Origin: Taenia hydatigena
Lineage: Eukaryota; Platyhelminthes; Cestoda; Cyclophyllidea; Taeniidae
Direction: 5' to 3'
Length of the DNA stretch: 64,000 nucleotides
NCBI GenBank assembly: GCA_036345935.2
Contig: JADWOT020000009.1
Span: 4,731,381 to 4,795,380 of the forward strand
Positions within the stretch are counted from its first letter, which is position 1; every line of letters begins with the position of its first letter. A program made the translations under genes and the position numbers. Positions 1-12,325 of the stretch are shown one piece after another. Under the pieces are notes generated by a model. It saw nothing but the letters and a program-made list of their open reading frames with translations, did not search any database and had not been told where the DNA came from.

Positions 1-752
1 TAAACTGAAATAAAACTTCTGTTTTTATCTGTTTAGGTTGACCCTACGTGATGGTTTTCATAATGAATGTACCAGCCGTTAACCTTTGAATTCCCAGATG
101 CCAGTAGACAAATAATGATGCCAAGTTTTCGGAGTGTAATCTTGTCGCCCCGCATGCAAATCAGGGGCATAAAATTAATCAGCTACGACTTCAGTGAACT
201 TTATTAGGTCTAAGTGAAATATCAATCGCAATAAAATCGCGTTTCCAACTCCCCATACCCGTTGATGGTTCTTCTTTTTCACCAGTTCAATGTGCTCGTT
301 TCCTTTACCTTATACCCATTGATTCTACCCCTCCTTTTTAAGAATACCATGTACATTTCAAATGGAAAAGTATGATCTGATATTGGGTCTCGTTTACGAA
401 AAGGTTTGAGTAACACCAGGAACCTACTTTCGGTCTTATATGAAGTTAATGTTACTCGTTAGCATCATTGCAACTTGTGGATCATCTTAAAATTGACACA
501 TCATTTGGAATAAAGGAGGAAAGTGATTATCAAGACTAAGTATACTCTCTAAAGCATGATGAACGTAATGTGCCATTGTCACGCTGATGAACGGTGTCAC
601 GAAGGTTATGGCATAGATCAGCACCGGAATGACGATTTTGGGTACAGTTCTGATTACTCGATGGACCGCAGTGATGTAAGAGCAAGCATGAAAGCGATCT
701 CATCAATGATAGGACTCTACACAAAGCTCCCATCAAAGCCATTTGGGCGTTT
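1..752. other. 3' flank of the DZIP1-like gene, no gene recognised
   Basis: This stretch lies downstream of the stop codon of the minus-strand DZIP1-like gene. I see no family match. A reverse-strand AATAAA, seen as TTTATT near 200 on the plus strand, is the only polyadenylation-signal candidate and is rather distant from the stop. A 73-codon plus-strand open frame at 556-777 has coding-like composition but no recognisable match and lies antisense to the presumed 3' UTR. Confidence 0.4.
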
Positions 753-3700
753 TCAATCTTTGACTATTGAAAGATGATGTCCAAGAATGCTGTGGCTTGT
801 TGGATCTAGACTGTCATCTAAACATGGAAGATTAATAGGATAACTTGATAGTAAGATTTTGGGAACAATATCAATCCATGAGGAAGCTGTTAAATTCCGA
901 GTTATTTCATCGACCAACTTAAATAACGCCGTTAAGACAAAGTTTGAGGTGAAGACTTACCTTCATCTGAGTTATTAGTTTTTTTTGACTTGTTTTCAGC
1001 AGAAAACTTGACTGAATGACTAGGAGATGGATTTTTACTTTGCGGTCGGCCATCTGTCCCTTCGTTCGTCCACTGGTGGGACTTTTTGATGGCCCTGAAA
1101 CACATATGGATGAAGCTCACCACAGTGAATTCTTCCGGTTTAAATGGTCATGTACCACCATAAAGAATGGCGGTGTGTACATTGACACAAACTTTGAAAT
1201 AAAAACGAATTTCCAACGTTTCACTCGGTCGTGCAAACAACTCATGTTTGAGTATGAACCTAGTTCAACCCAAGCCAAACTGGGACTCCACTTAAAATAG
1301 TAAAACAACATTTATCCATTTGTTTTTCGTATACTATAACAAGTCAATCGAATCGCTGTACTTCAGATAACATTGTGAGCCGAGGCCTCAGCATTGGATG
1401 ATCCTCTCCAGTCGAAGTTTGATTTACTTACAGCTGAATTGACATAATTTAAATATAAGGAAATAACAGAGGGAAAATGGTGAGGAAAAGGAAAACCATT
1501 GCATAATTGAAAGTTGGAAGCGGTATGAAAAAAGTCAGAAGTCAAAAGATTGAACAGAAAGCATACAGACTCCGAGAAGGAAAGAGATTTTGAACAGCAA
1601 CAGTTTTAACATACTGTTGTTTAACCCCATCTTCGTTCAAATCATCCAATTTACTGGTCGTCCCGATTTTTTGCGCATTTAGTGGGTGTGATTTGATTAT
1701 GCCTCTCAGAATCCTCTTCTCTTTGCTGAATGGAGAAGTTATCAAGCATTAACAACGACCTTCTGAGAAAACAACTTAGATATCTGTAAACTCCTACAAA
1801 CTAGGGAGCAGCGCACACTTTCCCATTCATTCTACTTGCAAGGCTTTTTTGTTCGCTAATATAAAATCTACCTTATCAAAGCTGCTCTTATATTTGCTTA
1901 TGTTTGGCTTAAGAGGTGGTGCTAATATTTTGATTGCAAAATACATAACTAGTAGGCAGCAGAGGGATCTGAGGGTTTGAGTCAACGTTAGCATCCCTTA
2001 CATCTTGTAACTATCTTCTTTGCAACTATCTCCAGATTTTGATCTCAGATCAACATCCTGAACTGCGAGTTTGGTAGAGTCGCTAGGGGCTATGGCTTGC
2101 GGTGGCGGTGGGGTGGTGGGAGTGTTCACGCAGGGGGTCGCCACGTCCACGTAGGCTGTGAGACCCACATTTGAGGGTCTTAAAGTGGACCACAGTATAG
2201 CAAATAAAACACACCGGTTTCATTACGCAGCCGGTCATCATAACCTTACCTTGAAGTGATTTTTATTGATGGCATTTAGTGCTCCATGTGGCTTGTAATA
2301 GGCAAGTGGCATTAAAAAATTATTGCAAAAATAACATTCGGGACTTCAGCGCCTGCATTGATAAGCCACTATTAATTTCCTGGCTTTTTAAGTTTGAATA
2401 ACTTTAATACGCAGCTCTACTACTTGTGCATTTGGCACATGAATATTATTGCCTGACCTCGGTACAAAAATACCTTATTAAAACATGAATGACCCTCCCG
2501 ACTCATCTAGGACGCGAGAGTATTGAACAAGGGACAGCAAATTCCAAAGCATGCATGAAGTGGTGTAAAAAGAACTTCTATCCTTTAGTATTGTAAGTGT
2601 GCTCTTTACGTGATTAAGATTACACCCAGGCATCTTGGGTTTGAAGTTCATCAGCGAACATTGTTTTTAACTCGGATATGACAACGAGCTGTGTGCACTC
2701 AAATCCATACTTTGTACATAAAATTGTGTAAACCGCTGAGACGGTTAGAAAACTGGTGGGAATTATGCTAAATAAACCTTTTTATTGCATTCAAAGACAT
2801 TTCAAAACGACGTCACCGCAAACACAGAGTACCATATGAACAGAAATTAGACGGACGCGCAACAGTTCCCAAGCTTCCTTGTTCACTCGTCAATACTGTA
2901 CGACGATCTTTCGTCGATTTTTATGCTAACGCTATGAAAATCTGCGTTTTAGGTTTGAAAATGGCTTAAGGAGCAACCAAGGTAATGCGGTTCAGAAATT
3001 ACCTATAAACCGCAGTTCTCCCTTCCACCTTTCCCACTCTCGCAACATCATCGCCATCATCGTCTCCCTCATCCTCGGTGTTCTCGAAGAGTGACTGTCT
3101 GGACTGAGTTGGGTTGGTCTTCCTCAGAGCGGGACTGGCGGTGGCGAAGCGCCGATGCTCCGTGATAGGTGAGAGGGTGTGAGTGAGCGAAGTGAGGGAG
3201 GCTGGTCGCCCGCTCCGTGGTCGGCTCAGCGCATCGCGATCTGCGATTCGCGAGGATCTAGGTTTCTTTTGCGAACCTCCCCCGTCTGTATCTCCATCGC
3301 CTCCACCAACAATACTTCCTCTCCCTCTAAGGGACGAATCTTGACGTTCGCGCTTCGAATGAAGTGCTATCAGAGCCATTCGATCCACTCTCCGTGCTAT
3401 CGACTTAAATGGGTCATAAAATATACCGACTAAGATGAATTTAATGTAACTTCAAGGTTCTCTTCCGCTTCCATTGGTATAACTGAACCAACTGTTCCAT
3501 AATTTTAAATAAAATTATAGAAGTTTTGAAGGCAATACGAAATTAAGTAGTTGGGTAGAGATTTTAATAACCGTTGCTTATTAATTGAAAACAGGAGAAA
3601 TCACATTGGAAGTCTTTTAGTCGAAAGGGTTTTTTTTTATTAATCGAAATGCCTTTAATTGCAATCCTTTCACTCACCCTAAACGCTTGCGTTACACGCA

Positions 3701-6700
3701 ATAGTTCCATCAGTAAAATGGTAAAAATAATTCTAAAGTACCATGCCACTATACGTATCTTAACAAACCTCAGGCTCATTAATGCAGTAAAACAGCGGCA
3801 ACAAGTGCATCGTTCATCACCGGAAAAAGATGATACATTTTTGTAAAATCATGCAATAAGAACTTACCGCACGAATTTCCGAGAAATTGGGATGTTTTCT
3901 TGTTAAATGCTGTCTCTCCTGACCGAGGATGTCCAGCGTTTCATTGAACTTGCCTCTCGTCAACCCGCCGGCACCGCCGTCCACATCATGGTCAATCAGC
4001 TGTTCCATCAGAAGGGCTTCTACTTCTTTGCGCAGGCGTTTCATCGCATCTGCGTCAGAACGAAATTCCTCCAACTGATCTTTGTAGCGTAAACTGCTCT
4101 CCAATTGATCTACCTTGAGTTCCGAACCTAAAAATGCATATTTTGTTCAAGTTTCAATGAAGACTTGCCGGCTGCTTGTAAAATAATTACATTTATTCCG
4201 ACTTACCGTTTGCTTGCAGAGATTTGTGCGATTTTTCAACACCAATCTTTTTGGGCTGCGTAATTGAGCAGGATTTGTTTGAACGTTCTTTCGCGTATTC
4301 GGACTTGTTACTACTATCATCAACTGATTGCACGATCCTATTACTTCCAAGTTCAGCTTCGTTGTAAGGTCGATACCTCTCCCTTTTTGGTGATGCCTAG
4401 ATTTTAAAAACAACATAAATTTGTTACATTTAAGAAGTGACAGTTCCAAAACTATAATTAGGGTAGAGAAGATGTTGAACTGAACGAGAACACAACTACA
4501 TAGACCTCATTTAAAACCGTGCGCAAGAGGCTTGGTGAGGAGACCGCAAATGGGATCAGATGGATGCTTCGGGTTCTATCCGATTCACCATCTTCCTCAT
4601 CCTCAGTTCTGACAATTAGACTCTCCACTACCAGACCCTTGTTGGTGAGCAAGGTCTGCTGCTTCTGTGGGCTGGCAAAAGTGCAAGCGGCCAGTCGTGA
4701 GGTGACCTCATTCAGCGTCACTTGAACGGAGGCGTTCGTGAGACTGAGGGACTCACTATCACTTGTCTGCTGGCGTCTAGAGCGCTTTCTGGTCACACTG
4801 GGAGTCACATGGCTTAGACTGCTGGTTTCACCACTGCAACTGACGCCTCGGGAGACCGTGGGCCAGCTGCTCCTCACTAGGTGCGCTGCATTGTTTGTGG
4901 TTCTCGTCATTTTAGTTATTGGAGGATCGGATGAGGACGGTAGTAAGGAGGACTTCGCAGGCGAGTGTTTCTGTAGTGATACGGCAACCATTTTGGGCAT
5001 TGGAGATCTTACCTCCGAATGCGGATATACTCACAGAAAAAAACTCGCCAAAGGAACACTAGGTTACAAAATTTGCAAATTCTGGCAATATTTGTCTGTT
5101 TTAACAATGTGGAATGCGTCATTCTGAGTCGGCTACAAAACGGAAAATACTACATGAGTACTATCCGTTTTTTTTTCTGTCACCACAGTAACCCCCCAAC
5201 TTAAAATCATGCATTGAAGTGCTTTCGGCTTTATTCAGGCATTAGGAGGGAATCGAAGCACAAATAGTTAAACCTCAACTAATATCGTTCTTTACTACAA
5301 AGGAATTTACTTTTATAATATTCGCTGGATGCTTAAATCTCGCAATGAAATGCCACACAGTTTTACGCATAATAAATGGCATACCCTACCTCTAGGCTTC
5401 TGACTTGACGTTCTAACTAAAAGACACACAAGAATAACGTAAGATTGGCCTAGAGCTCCTTGATAAAATAATAGCACGAGTGGGCACAAACCTGCTCTGG
5501 GACGTCAGCCTCCACGTCTTCGAAGCTAGAAACGTTGGCTATAACAAAAAATGCAGCGTTTAGGGTGTTGATTACGGTGAAAATATTCATACTCGCTTAC
5601 CTAAGTGCCCTCACCTCTTTTGATTCGCAGTTGAATTAATTGTCTCTGCGTTTCCAAATTTTCCTCTCTGAGATTTCGTAGCTCCATTTCAAACATCTCT
5701 CTAACTCTTTCGACATCGATCTAAGTAAAAAAATCAAAGACATTTTCCAAGCTTTTTAGCAACGAAGAGTTAAATGGAAAAAAATTATTATAAGCGTTGT
5801 TCTGTCAAGAAAAAAAGGATAAAACTCGTGTTCATATTCTAGGGGGACTGTGATTGTCCTTTGAAGAAAACCAAATTGATGTGAGACAATATAAGCAATT
5901 TCCTTTAAAAAGCCATACAAAATATCACCTAACATGTAGTGGAGCAAATCTCAAGCTGCTATTTCAATAGAAATAGCCACTGCAAATCTGTCGGCATTGG
6001 GATATGACGCCGATTTCACGAATTGTCGCCTGGAGTCCACATCTCGACTCCGCGATTCAAAGTATGCATAAACAAACTACTTTTCAATATACAATTTTAA
6101 GTTAGAATTCTTTTTTTCGTCAAACAGGTTTCGAAGTCTCAATTATGATAAACTATAGCTTGATTCATAACACTGAAAATAAACTGGAGAAAGGTGAGAC
6201 CATACCCTTTTACTTTACACGGAGAGACGGTAGATATTATTGAATGGCAACTGAAGAATGAAAAAGTCTACTGACATTTTCTTGGTAGGTTACTGTCATC
6301 TTTAGCAAGTGAATGCAAGCGTAAAAGTTTATGGAAAAACAGAAGGGGATTAGATTAAATCGATTCCTAACGAATGCTAAAGAATTTCATTATGCAAATT
6401 GAAAAGTGGAAATTTAGACACTGCGCGCCTAGTGCATAGATAGACCTAAAACTAGGCAAATACAATAGCTAAGCCACTCTAATATTGCTTGTGAGGCATG
6501 GGAATTCAGAAACTCTTCGTGTCAATCACAGCAGATATCATCTCGACAGGGGATGAGGAAACGCACCCTATGCTGCGAGGCAACAGAGTCCTGCCAAGCA
6601 CGGTTGCGCTCCTCCAGTTGGCGCAGATGATCACGCTCCTCTTCAAGCTGGCGCTCCAACTCGGCGGTTCGTTGTCGCCACGCAACCTCCACTGCTGCGG

Positions 6701-8321
6701 AAGGACAGGGGCTCGCCGCATCCTTAACCTCAATTGTCTGTACCACTGCAGAAGTCAGAGTTGGTGGTTGTGGTAACGGTGGTGGAATCTGCGACTTGAG
6801 GTGGTTCAACACCTCCTGAATTTGCTGCTCCAAGTTGGGCGCCTGTAGAGAGGATTAAGAAAACCAAAAGTTCCGAATGAAATTTGAAACACCCGTAGTA
6901 AATCCCAAGCACTTGATTATAAAATGATTATAATCTAAACAGCAAACAGAGAATCAAAACTTTTAGAGTAAAATTTTTGATTAAAAATACAAATAAGACC
7001 ACTTTGCATTCTTGCAACTTATGACATTTACATGTAAGGAGAAAAGGTAATTAACAAGTGTTTCGATGCTTTACTGGAACGCACCAGAGCATGTGGTTTT
7101 TCAGTAATGCCCTTTTCAGCAATGAGACTGGTCCCACTATCCAACGGGAGGAGGCTGACCTGATTAAGATCGATGTCTTGAAGAGCCGAGACTACCTCGG
7201 CGTGGCGGCGAAAGAGGTGTGCATTGAGGAAGGAGGCATTAATGAAGGCTTTAGTGCAGTGAGGGCACCGGTGGTAAGACTGCGGTCCGCTGTTCATCAG
7301 ACGCTGTTGGGCAAGGAGGAGCAGGCGGCGGCGATGACACTCCTTTCGCGTGCTTGTTAAGCGTTGTGCCTGTTGCTCCAAACGCTTTTTTAAAACATCA
7401 GTCTCCTATAAGAATTAAGTAATCACGGCAAGCCTCCACATTTAACGCATAGGAACTTCACCAAATTTCTACCATAAATAACACTACGAAGCATGCATAA
7501 AATAAATTCAAATGCTAGTGTTAGCAGTAATATAAATGAGTTTGGTTAACAAATCCCAAGAAATCGGTCCATTTAATGAACAAATGTAGGACAAAATCAA
7601 AGCCATGCAAATTTTTACTGTCGCTTAATACAAATAGAAAATCTAGGAAGCAAATGCGAAGGTAAAAAAAAAACTCATTTAATCAAATCCATCCTCTGCT
7701 GCTGGATTCTGGTGAAACTCAAAAAAGTCAGCAGCAGGAACTCCTATTTATTCTATACCAAAAAAAGCGTATTCGAAGATCAGGGAAAAATCTATCCAAG
7801 AAAGTGTGCATTTTCAAAACTTGGTTAGAACAAACCTTTTTAATTGTTTCATTCTCCAGTCTTAAACTGTCGACAGTATTCGTAAGGTAGTCTTGTGAAT
7901 ACTGAGAGGCAAACGCAAAAGGTAAATAAAGTAGTCCCAAGAAATTACGCATTTTAGCATACATACCAGAAGGTATTCGATAAGAAGCTGAGCTAATTGA
8001 AAAAGTTTGATGAAATTAGTGTCCACATAACGGGTATCCTATTTAGAAATAAGTTATCATAATTAAATACACCCACTATTTCCGAGTTAATGTCACAGAA
8101 AGCGACACTAACAAGGTTATCTTGCAAAGCGTCAATATCTATTTGACTAGCCACGCGACACACGTCAACCGAGGCTAAAATGAGTCATGGAAGTGTCAGA
8201 AACAATCATTACCTAGACGCTTCCAGTCAATGCGCTCAACTCTTTTCCTGAAAAAAAATCCAGGCATTTTGCTGGCACGGAGAGGCACGTGACCAGGTAA
8301 ATTTGGATTAAAGGTCGTCAT
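753..8321 (-). CDS. DZIP1: DZIP1/DZIP1L-like (Iguana) ciliary zinc-finger protein, 14 exons, about 858 aa
   Basis: DZIP1/Iguana proteins act at the basal body and ciliary transition zone and are needed for ciliogenesis and Hedgehog signalling (family knowledge). Minus-strand exons by eye: 8321-8213, 8174-8077, 8038-7967, 7901-7836, 7405-7160 (or 7196), 6842-6567, 5720-5615, 5538-5492, 5012-4506, 4396-4207, 4127-3868, 3403-3003, 1094-961 and 817-753; all phases agree. An in-frame TAA directly precedes the ATG. Exons 1-3 hold the family N-terminal block: IDWKRL, then a VDVCRVASQIDIDALQDN stretch and QLAQLLIEYLL. Exon 5 carries the single C2H2 finger, CPHC then HLFRRH, near residues 162-183. Exons 6-7 are Glu/Arg-rich coiled coil. 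Exon 11 resembles the conserved segment after the coiled coil (KFNETLDILGQER, PNFSEIRA). Exon 12 is Gly/Asp-rich. The length is close to human DZIP1. The least certain boundaries are the acceptors of exons 9 and 12 and the donor of exon 5. Confidence 0.87.
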
Positions 8322-9282
8322 TTATTCCGTAATCTGCAAAGCAGATACAGTTAGTATTAACCTCCTCACATAATCGGTGAGCTATAAACAGGTGCTACTT
8401 TGTGCTTACATTGTCAACCAAAACAAATACATGTAAGCAAGTTGAAGAACCTTATCTGCAAAAAAAATATTATTTGAGAAGGAGGACTATCTGTTGCCCA
8501 ATATCTGTGTCATGAAACACAAAAATACAAGCCCTTCAGTACTTATTTATAGTTTTGTCACAAAATATATGAGTGGTCATTAAAGAATATTACTATTAGT
8601 TTTCTTAAAATGACGCATTCAGTGTAAGAATATTCTACACTAACTATAAAATAATAAAGAGCAGCAAAACTTGCCATCTAAATAAAACTCCTTGAGTGAC
8701 ATATTGAAAATGTGCTAGAAAGCAAAAAAAACAAAGCGACTAAAGCGCCGCCAATGTAAAGGAATCTAAGAACGTCATAGATCTCAATAGGAAATAGCCT
8801 ATGATTCCCGACATAAGGGTTATGATGAACTGAACTTAATACCATCTATTAGTCAGTACAGCTCATTCATAAGCGCAGTATACTCAGAACTTGGGCCACG
8901 GGATGAACATTACGGCCACAATTAATCTGAGCGAGGAACCGAAATACGCGCCTTACAACCAAGCGTCCAATCTGTGTACCGAAAAGTAAATGCATTGGTT
9001 AAAACAAAATATAACCATGCTTTTGCTTTTTATTACTAGTTTCTGTTAATAGCAAAAGACTCCAAAAATGTTACTCTGCGTGGTTAGTGATGAGCACTTA
9101 GATTTGTTTGCTTAATGGAAAAACTTAGTCTCAAATTCTGCTAACATTTTCATATTATTCAAAATTACGCGTATTTGCCTTACTTTTTAAAAAATTACAT
9201 GTTAAGTGGCATTATAATAATATCTTAATTGTTCGAGCTGCTCGTCTCTGGGCCCAAATATTTAGGTCAAGAGGCTTAAAGG
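8322..9282. other. 5' flank of the DZIP1-like gene, no gene recognised
   Basis: This is AT-rich DNA between the start codon of the minus-strand DZIP1-like gene and the LTR cluster. It should contain the DZIP1 promoter. I see no TATA box that I would defend and no coding match. Confidence 0.4.
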
Positions 9283-9287
9283 AAGCT

Positions 9288-9635
9288 TGTAGCGTCCCGA
9301 GGCTCCCTTGAGGCAAAAGAGGGCAGAAGGTAAAGGGAAATGAGCTGCTGGCGTGGCTTGAAGGCCATTCTACGCAGCTGGGGCAATATGATTACCTCTA
9401 TGACCCTGACAGGAACCTGTATTTCAAGCAAGCAAAGTTGTAGTACTTTGTTTGTTAGAACTGGTGGTTTCTGTCAAGGACACAGAGGTGGCCGTGTTGC
9501 CATAGCAGCGCGGGCTGGCCTCTAAGCCATGCCAGCAGCCTTTTACCCTCTGTCCGGTGAATATATATATTCTACCCTTGCATTCCGCCTTCTTTTGCCT
9601 TCAAGGGAGCCTCGGGACGCTACAAAAGTATTATA
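9288..9635 (-). mobile_element. Solo LTR of the TRIM family, interrupted by a second LTR
   Basis: Read on the minus strand, this LTR ends in CGCTACA at 9288. Its start is disrupted near 9630-9635, where ATTATA replaces the usual ACTACA on the plus strand. The body is split by the plus-strand LTR at 9439-9624. The flanking pentamers AAGCT (9283-9287) and AAGCC (9636-9640) match at four of five positions, as expected for an old 5-bp target-site duplication. The copy lacks the TATA-containing segment found in its relatives. Confidence 0.75.
9439..9624 (+). mobile_element. Solo LTR (186 bp) of the TRIM family, inserted in another LTR
   Basis: The element starts TGTAGTACTTTG and ends GGGACGCTACA, so it has the TG...CA termini of an LTR. 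It is flanked by an exact 5-bp duplication, AAAGT, at 9434-9438 and 9625-9629. It contains a TATA-like ATATATATAT stretch in its 3' third. It sits six bases from the end of an older copy in the opposite orientation, so the two together form an inverted repeat with arms of about 150 bp. Confidence 0.88.
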
Positions 9636-9640
9636 AAGCC

Positions 9641-10987
9641 ATCTTATGTTGTGTAAGCTGTAAACTGTCAGGTTTTCATTAAAAAATGATTTTCGCCCTT
9701 ACTTTTGGGATCAATATCATTTTCTCAGCCAGAAAGGTAGTGAACTTTGACGTCTTATTATTAATAAATTATATTCAAACAGTCATGAGTTATTTGCTTG
9801 GTTAACTCTCATTTTCGATAACGGACCACTTAGCAGCTCCAAACTGAAGCCTCTGCCGCGCGGTTTGGACTCCAAACCATGTTAGTAGTCCTAACTTTTT
9901 CCGCTTCCTAATCGAATACTTTGCCTTCCTACGTCTCCTGGATTGAAAGTAAACTTGGTCTGCAATGGCAACGTAACTAAAGAAATACACATGCTGTGAA
10001 TAAGAAAATCGGTGACGGGTCATAGCTGAAAGGCTAAAAATATTGTCCACCTTTTCTATAAGTCCATTTTTGTGCCGTGGAGGATAGCTGCAAACAACAG
10101 GAGCGACTCGTGTCGTGATTTGTCTGGCGAATTTTCAATGCGAAATTGCTTACCTTGCTTATATGGAGACCTCAAATATGGTTGGGCAGCTATGAGGTGA
10201 TATTGACTTGAAGACGGTGAAAAGTAGCAAAACCATACGTCTACGGAACTGTAACCAGTCTCGTCCCGCATTACGCAAAATCAAATTTGGGCTAGCGTAC
10301 CTATGACTGGCTTTGGACAGGCATGGTGATAAGCATAGCACTTGCCCTAAACGCAGTTTTCATGCAGAAAAAAATGCTAAAATTTATAGAATTACCAGGA
10401 CAGATCAGTAGCTTTGCTTTCAGGTAATTCTTCATTTGTATGGAAATTCGATAACTGACAAAATTAACTCCTGGATAGTACCTATCGCCACGGATTCAAT
10501 TGTACTGACTGATGCGGAAGGAGAGCATCAAAGACAGTTTTTAAAAGAGGAGGGGGGTTATGCAATAGTTCAAATGTTTGCTTAACTCGCGATTTTGGCA
10601 GAGAAATTTCTCTGCGTCTTCGAAACTTTATCTCGGCTGGGCGGCTCGGACATTAGCCTATAGCATTTGACCCAATCTCTTCCATGGGTCAGGAAAAACT
10701 CGAGCTGCTACGGAAGTACATGTACCCTATGGCGATAGAGTGATGTGTCGAATACGTACAAATCGAAAGAAATGGCAGATGATCGTTAGAAACCACCATA
10801 ACTACCAGCAAATGCCTGGTTTTGAAATTAACTTTCAAATGTGACCGCAATTTAGCCCTCAAATTAATTCACCTTCATATAAATGTTCAAAAAACACTCA
10901 GCTACTTAAGGAAAACAAAGCTTAAGTCCAGAAGAAGATTCAGCATCTCTTAGCGGTCATTTGCCATACTAGCACCGTAGCATCCTG
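9641..10987. other. Intergenic DNA between LTR copies, nothing recognised
   Basis: The open frames here are short, lie on both strands and show no family match. I see no RNA gene and no further LTR copy. Confidence 0.4.
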
Positions 10988-11114
10988 TGTAATAATTTGT
11001 TTCATCTGACTGCCGGTTTCGGTTTCGATCGTCCGGGTAAGAATATGGTCCCATCAGCGTGGACTGGCCTCTGGGCCATTCCCGCCCTTTATTGAATCTA
11101 TATTTTGCCCTAGT

Positions 11115-11294
11115 TGTAGCGTCCCAAGACTTTTTCAAAGGCAAAAGAAGGCAGAATGTTAGGGTAAAATACATATATTCAACGGAGAGAGAAATAAACC
11201 GATGGCATGGCCCGATAGCCAGCCCACGCAGCTAGGGCAGTACGGGCACCTCTGTGACCTCGACCGAAACCGGTAGTTCCAGCAGAGTACTACA
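11115..11294 (-). repeat. 3' LTR of the TRIM element
   Basis: This is a 180-bp terminal repeat. On the minus strand it begins TGTAGTACTCTG and ends ACGCTACA. It carries a TATA-like ATATATGTATTTT and is preceded, on that strand, by a purine-rich tract. Confidence 0.88.
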
Positions 11295-11819
11295 TTGCCC
11301 CTCTCCTCTTTCGAGCGTCGTCCACGACGCACCCCTCGCTACACCTCCCGCGTCAGCCATCACAACATGCTCAGTGCTGCAACAAGCACCCACCAGCTAA
11401 CCATGCCACTCGCCAACATTCGACGCGATTGAGGCAATGCTTCACACCAACGTCAGTCATCCCTCTTGGCAATGCATTGGACTTATAGTTTCGTTTGGCT
11501 TGGGAACAAAGTTCAAAATGAGTGGTTCTGCCGACCATCAGTATGTCCGTAGGGAGGCGTTAGCACGCCGATCTCCTTAAGAAAGAATATTGGTGGTAAT
11601 CTTTGGAACGATACTTTCCAGGTGGTCCATGGCTAGTGTCGTCTCAGTTGTTGATGGCTTTCTTGTAGAACACGGAGAAGGTGTAGATGCCGGAGGTGGA
11701 CGTGGTTCGTGGCCCATCCGCAGCACATGCACTTCTTTCGCACCGCTGCAACATGCCACAGGCGGTAGAGATCGGGATGAAAACCCTATAGAGTCGGGTC
11801 CGCTTTCCGCTGCCATCAA

Positions 11820-12001
11820 TGTAGCGTTCCAAGACTTCCTCAAAGGCAAACGAAGACAGAATGTTAGGGTAAAATACATATATTCAACGGAGAGAGAGAA
11901 ATAAACTGGTGGCATGGCCCGATAGCCAGCCCACGCAGCTAGGGCAGTACGGCCACCTCTGTGACCTTGACCGAAACCGGTAGTTCCAGCAGAGTACTAC
12001 A
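11820..12001 (-). repeat. 5' LTR of the TRIM element
   Basis: This 182-bp terminal repeat is closely similar to the copy at 11115-11294. On the minus strand it begins TGTAGTACTCTG and contains the TATA-like segment that probably drives transcription of the element. It ends ACGCTACA next to the candidate primer-binding site. Confidence 0.88.
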
Positions 12002-12075
12002 CTAGTATTATGCCTTTTTTGCCTTCAAAGAAGTTTCGGAACGCTACATATATATTTTCCTTAAGTATCACATCA

Positions 12076-12107
12076 TTTCGCCTTCATGGGAGTCACCGAA
12101 CGCCACA
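12076..12107 (+). repeat. Short terminal remnant of a TRIM-family LTR
   Basis: The segment resembles the last 30 bases of the family LTR: CGCCTTCATGGGAGTC followed by ACGCCACA, against the consensus TGCCTTCAAGGGAGCC and ACGCTACA. No left portion is visible. Confidence 0.5.
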
Positions 12108-12325
12108 ATCGTGCTTACTAGTTTCCATTCCAAAGTGATCAAGACGACTTTTGGCATCAGGGTGGATTGAGGTGGCGAATAATACCTTGCTGATATGCCG
12201 ATATCAACTAAGGCTAGGTTATTGTACAGAGGCTGTTTTCCAATTGACATTAAATATACGTACATATGTGCACAAGAATGTAAAAGATTCCGTTTTAGGT
12301 AACATTTTGTTATTGAACTCAGCAC

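Larger units (their letters stand above)
11115..12001 (-). mobile_element. Complete TRIM (terminal-repeat retrotransposon in miniature), 887 bp
   Basis: Two nearly identical direct repeats, 11115-11294 (180 bp) and 11820-12001 (182 bp), bracket a 525-bp interior with no recognisable gag or pol. An exact 5-bp duplication, CTAGT, flanks the whole unit (11110-11114 and 12002-12006). The minus strand is the sense strand. There the 5' LTR is followed after four bases by TGGCAGCGGAAAGCGGAC, placed like a tRNA primer-binding site, and the 3' LTR is preceded by the purine tract AAAGAGGAGAGGGG. Non-autonomous elements of this type are mobilised by a reverse transcriptase and integrase supplied in trans (family knowledge). 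The open frames inside, including one at 11590-11904, look spurious. The identity of the primer tRNA is not established here. Confidence 0.9.
10988..12048 (+). mobile_element. Older solo LTR interrupted by a complete TRIM element
   Basis: The left part, 10988-11114, starts TGTAATAATTTG and runs through the family CTGGCCTCTGGGCCA block. The right part, from 12007, continues with the TTTGCCTTCAAAG block and ends ACGCTACA at 12048. Without the insertion the LTR would be about 169 bp. No convincing target-site duplication remains (TCCTG against TATAT), so the ends may have eroded. The interruption is the minus-strand element at 11115-12001. Confidence 0.75.

Noticed and set aside
556..777. A plus-strand coding exon with protein-like composition
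   Set aside because: It has no family match and no convincing splice sites, and it lies antisense to the 3' end of the DZIP1-like gene.
4458..5127. Plus-strand open frames of 68 and 129 codons
   Set aside because: They are antisense shadows of DZIP1 exon 9, whose minus-strand frame is longer and fits the gene's splice phases.
9288..9624. A foldback MITE with long terminal inverted repeats
   Set aside because: The two arms are better explained as two solo LTRs in opposite orientation, because each has its own 5-bp target duplication and other copies occur singly.
11590..11904. A 104-codon open frame inside the TRIM element
   Set aside because: It runs out of the interior into an LTR, has no gag or pol similarity and is antisense to the inferred element orientation.
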